A stretch of DNA of 7,320 nucleotides from Verrucomicrobiia bacterium (GTDB lineage: Bacteria; Verrucomicrobiota; Verrucomicrobiia; Limisphaerales; JAUIHU01), in contig JAUIHU010000214.1 of NCBI GenBank assembly GCA_030432175.1, positions 1 to 7,320 of the forward strand. The letters run 5' to 3'. Below the pieces are notes generated by a model. It searched no databases, was not told the DNA's origin, and saw only the letters and a list, made by a program, of their open reading frames with translations. Numbering within the stretch: the stretch's first letter is position 1; each line of letters begins with the position of its first letter. Shown here in pieces: positions 5,711-7,320 of the stretch. The position numbers and the translations under genes are program-made.

Positions 5711-6847
5711 ATGAAAATCCTGCATCTGACGGCTGGCGCTATGTTTGGCGGCGTGGAGAGTCTGGCGCTGACTTTGACTCAAGCCAAGGAGTATGGATCG
5801 GGATTAGTTTCGCATTTTGGAGTTTGCTTTGAAGGGGAGTTGACTCAGCGGTTGTCGGAACGCCGCGTTCCGTGGCGGAATCTGGGGGTGGTGAGCTGGA
5901 GTCGTCCGTGGACGATGTGGAAAGCCAATCAGCGGTTGCGGGAGTGGATTCAGTCTGAAAAGTTCGACGCGTTCGTCTGCCATTCCTGTTGGCCACATGC
6001 TATTTTCTCTCGAACTCTGCGCAGAACCCAACCGAAAACACCTTTGTACTTCTGGATTCATGATCAGCCTACCGGACATTGGTTGGAAAAGTTGTCGCGA
6101 TTCATTCCACCCAAAGCAGTGATTGCCGGTAGTTCGTTTATTGGATCCCAGGCGCCACTTATATTTCCAAAAACGCCTGTGCAGATTGCTCATATTCCTG
6201 TCGTGGACCATTCTGTTGCCGAATCCGACAGAGGTGTTTGCCGTTCCCGGATTCGTCAAGAGCTGAATACGCCGGAATCGACTCGGGTATTGATTCTTGT
6301 TGGAAGGATGGCAGAGTTGAAAGGGTATGATGTTTTACTTCAGGCGCTGGATCGGCTTCAGCGACGCCCGGGATTTACATTGGAATCTCCATGGCGTCTC
6401 TGGATTGTTGGAGCGCCACAAAATGCAGAGGAGGAGGTTTATTTCCAGAATCTTCAACATAGGGTGGAATCAGCAGGCCTGAGCCAGCAGGTTCAGTTTT
6501 TAGGATTTCGCAAAGATGTTCCGGAGTTACTGAGCGCTGCAGATTGGTATTGTCAGCCAAACATTCTGCCGGAATCGTTCGGAATCAGTTTTGTTGAAGC
6601 GCTTTACGCGGGCTTGCCGGTACTGACTTCGGAAATCGGTGGAGGCAAGGAAATCGTCACTTCAGATTGTGGCCTTCTGTCTCCCCCAAATGATCCAACC
6701 GGGCTGGAGGCGTGTTTGAGAAAAGTTCTGGGTCCAGGAGCCAAGGATCTTTCAAATACGCTCCGTCCCAATTGCCGCTCCAGAGCCCGGAAATTGTGTG
6801 ATCCGGTTCAACAGTTTCTCCGAATCGAAAAGATTTTGCAGAGCTGA
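5711..6847 (+). CDS. Family 4 glycosyltransferase (GT-B fold)
   Basis: 378 residues, the normal size for a cytoplasmic GT4 retaining glycosyltransferase. N-terminal acceptor domain: MKILHLTAGAMFGGVESLALTL, with the glycine loop GGVE at 13-16. A linker near 160-190 leads to the donor domain: VLILVGRMAELKGYDVLLQAL (193-213) with the phosphate-contacting GR(M)...K204, LWIVGAP (230-236), VQFLGFRKDVPELLSAADWYCQPN (261-284), and the EX7E motif E288...E296 in PESFGISFVEALYAGLPVL. The family transfers sugar from a nucleotide donor to lipid, polysaccharide or small-molecule acceptors; donor and acceptor are not predictable here. No membrane segment or signal is seen. ATG at 5711 fits the family start and has no clear Shine-Dalgarno site. 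The palindromic element ends 18 bases upstream, so the gene's promoter must lie within, overlap or precede it. Confidence 0.93.
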   Translation: MKILHLTAGAMFGGVESLALTLTQAKEYGSGLVSHFGVCFEGELTQRLSERRVPWRNLGVVSWSRPWTMWKANQRLREWIQSEKFDAFVCHSCWPHAIFSRTLRRTQPKTPLYFWIHDQPTGHWLEKLSRFIPPKAVIAGSSFIGSQAPLIFPKTPVQIAHIPVVDHSVAESDRGVCRSRIRQELNTPESTRVLILVGRMAELKGYDVLLQALDRLQRRPGFTLESPWRLWIVGAPQNAEEEVYFQNLQHRVESAGLSQQVQFLGFRKDVPELLSAADWYCQPNILPESFGISFVEALYAGLPVLTSEIGGGKEIVTSDCGLLSPPNDPTGLEACLRKVLGPGAKDLSNTLRPNCRSRARKLCDPVQQFLRIEKILQS

Positions 6848-7013
6848 CACTTCTCATTCCTCACAAGAAGCCCGGAGCGTTGGGCGGTCATGTGCTGTTT
6901 TAAAATGCAATGTTGCAACTGTCGGCAGGGAGCCGCTCAAGGAAGGCAGGTCATTTCGGTTCAGGTTGAATTATTCCGTTTTCAATGCGGACATTGGGCA
7001 TTAAGGTGATTTC
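6848..7013. other. Short intergenic region upstream of the DUF1343 gene
   Basis: 166 bases without a gene. An open frame runs out of the glycosyltransferase's alternative frame to 7004 but is a shadow. The only functional site visible is AAGG (7003-7006), 7 bases before the ATG at 7014. No terminator with a T tract or confident promoter boxes were recognised. Confidence 0.5.
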
Positions 7014-7320
7014 ATGTCACAGATCCGATTGCTGCCTTCAAAATGGCTCCGATTAGTTGGTTATGCCTCCCTCGTTGCAGCGTTTACATTGTCGTTTGCT
7101 CCATCAACGCAGGCCGCTGGACGTAAAATCCAATTAGGGAGTGAAGGGCTTCACGCTTTAAATTTTAAACAGCTTCAAGGTAAACGAGTGGGATTGCTGA
7201 CCAATCCTTCGGGGATGAATCAGTCCGGAACTTCCACCATTCAACTCTTTCATCAGGATCCTCGTGTCAATCTGGTGGCCTTGTATGGTCCGGAGCATGG
7301 AGTTTACGGCGATGAGAAGG
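7014..7320 (+). CDS. DUF1343 / NamZ-like exo-beta-N-acetylmuramidase (N-terminus, partial)
   Basis: The first 102 residues of a gene that leaves the window on the right. Residues 1-35 form a Sec-type signal peptide: basic start MSQIRLLPSKWLR, hydrophobic core VGYASLVAAFTLSFA, and a probable cleavage near STQAAG (31-36). The mature start shows the DUF1343 hallmarks: GSEGL (42-46), LQGKRVGLLTNPSGMN (54-69), and LVALYGPEHGVYGD (87-100) with PEHG at 93-96. The characterised member, Bacillus subtilis NamZ (YbbC), removes terminal MurNAc from peptidoglycan fragments, so an envelope or scavenging role outside the cytoplasm is expected. The start is supported by AAGG at 7003-7006. The distal catalytic part is not visible, so activity cannot be judged. 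Confidence 0.9.
   Translation, partial: MSQIRLLPSKWLRLVGYASLVAAFTLSFAPSTQAAGRKIQLGSEGLHALNFKQLQGKRVGLLTNPSGMNQSGTSTIQLFHQDPRVNLVALYGPEHGVYGDEK

Noticed and set aside
5804..6259. Minus-strand open frame of 151 codons
   Set aside because: Antisense shadow of the family 4 glycosyltransferase, whose plus-strand motifs are clear.
6798..7004. Plus-strand open frame of 68 codons between the glycosyltransferase and the DUF1343 gene
   Set aside because: It begins inside the glycosyltransferase in another frame, has no ribosome site and a non-protein-like composition.

Overview
The window looks like part of a chromosome from a marine-type planctomycete (Planctomycetaceae, in the style of Gimesia or Rubinisphaera). 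This is inferred from several signs: a Tat-exported 'sugar phosphate isomerase/epimerase' TIM-barrel protein, intergenic arrays of short GC-rich hairpins, mid-range base composition, few Shine-Dalgarno sites, and loosely packed, mostly singly transcribed genes. No rRNA, tRNA, CRISPR array, complete insertion sequence or phage gene is visible.

Layout. Minus strand at the left edge: the N-terminus of a dolichol-phosphate-mannose-synthase-like family 2 glycosyltransferase (1-195), preceded by the Tat-exported epimerase-like protein (279-1412). Then about 590 bases without a convincing gene, holding a cluster of imperfect hairpins (about 1600-1711) and a repeat array of small hairpins (1808-1950). 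A possible 90-residue orphan protein follows (2001-2273). Next come about 570 bases of non-coding DNA. Its right half (2606-2843) is a near-continuous series of inverted repeats ending in a strong terminator-like hairpin with a T7 tract. That hairpin stops 3 bases before the ATG of a deoxyhypusine-synthase-like protein (2847-3965). This block is the best candidate here for something undescribed: a structured RNA or an attenuating leader.

The deoxyhypusine-synthase-like gene converges on a YjbQ-family gene (3984-4403, minus). That gene shares a 123-base divergent region with alanine dehydrogenase (4527-5594, plus). After alanine dehydrogenase lies a palindromic element with perfect 28-base arms (5611-5692), then a family 4 glycosyltransferase (5711-6847). 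The right edge holds the secreted N-terminus of a DUF1343/NamZ-type exo-N-acetylmuramidase (7014 onward).

The genes do not form one obvious pathway. Several touch the cell envelope (two glycosyltransferases and a probable peptidoglycan-sugar hydrolase). The others are housekeeping or catabolic. The unusual content is mainly in the intergenic DNA.
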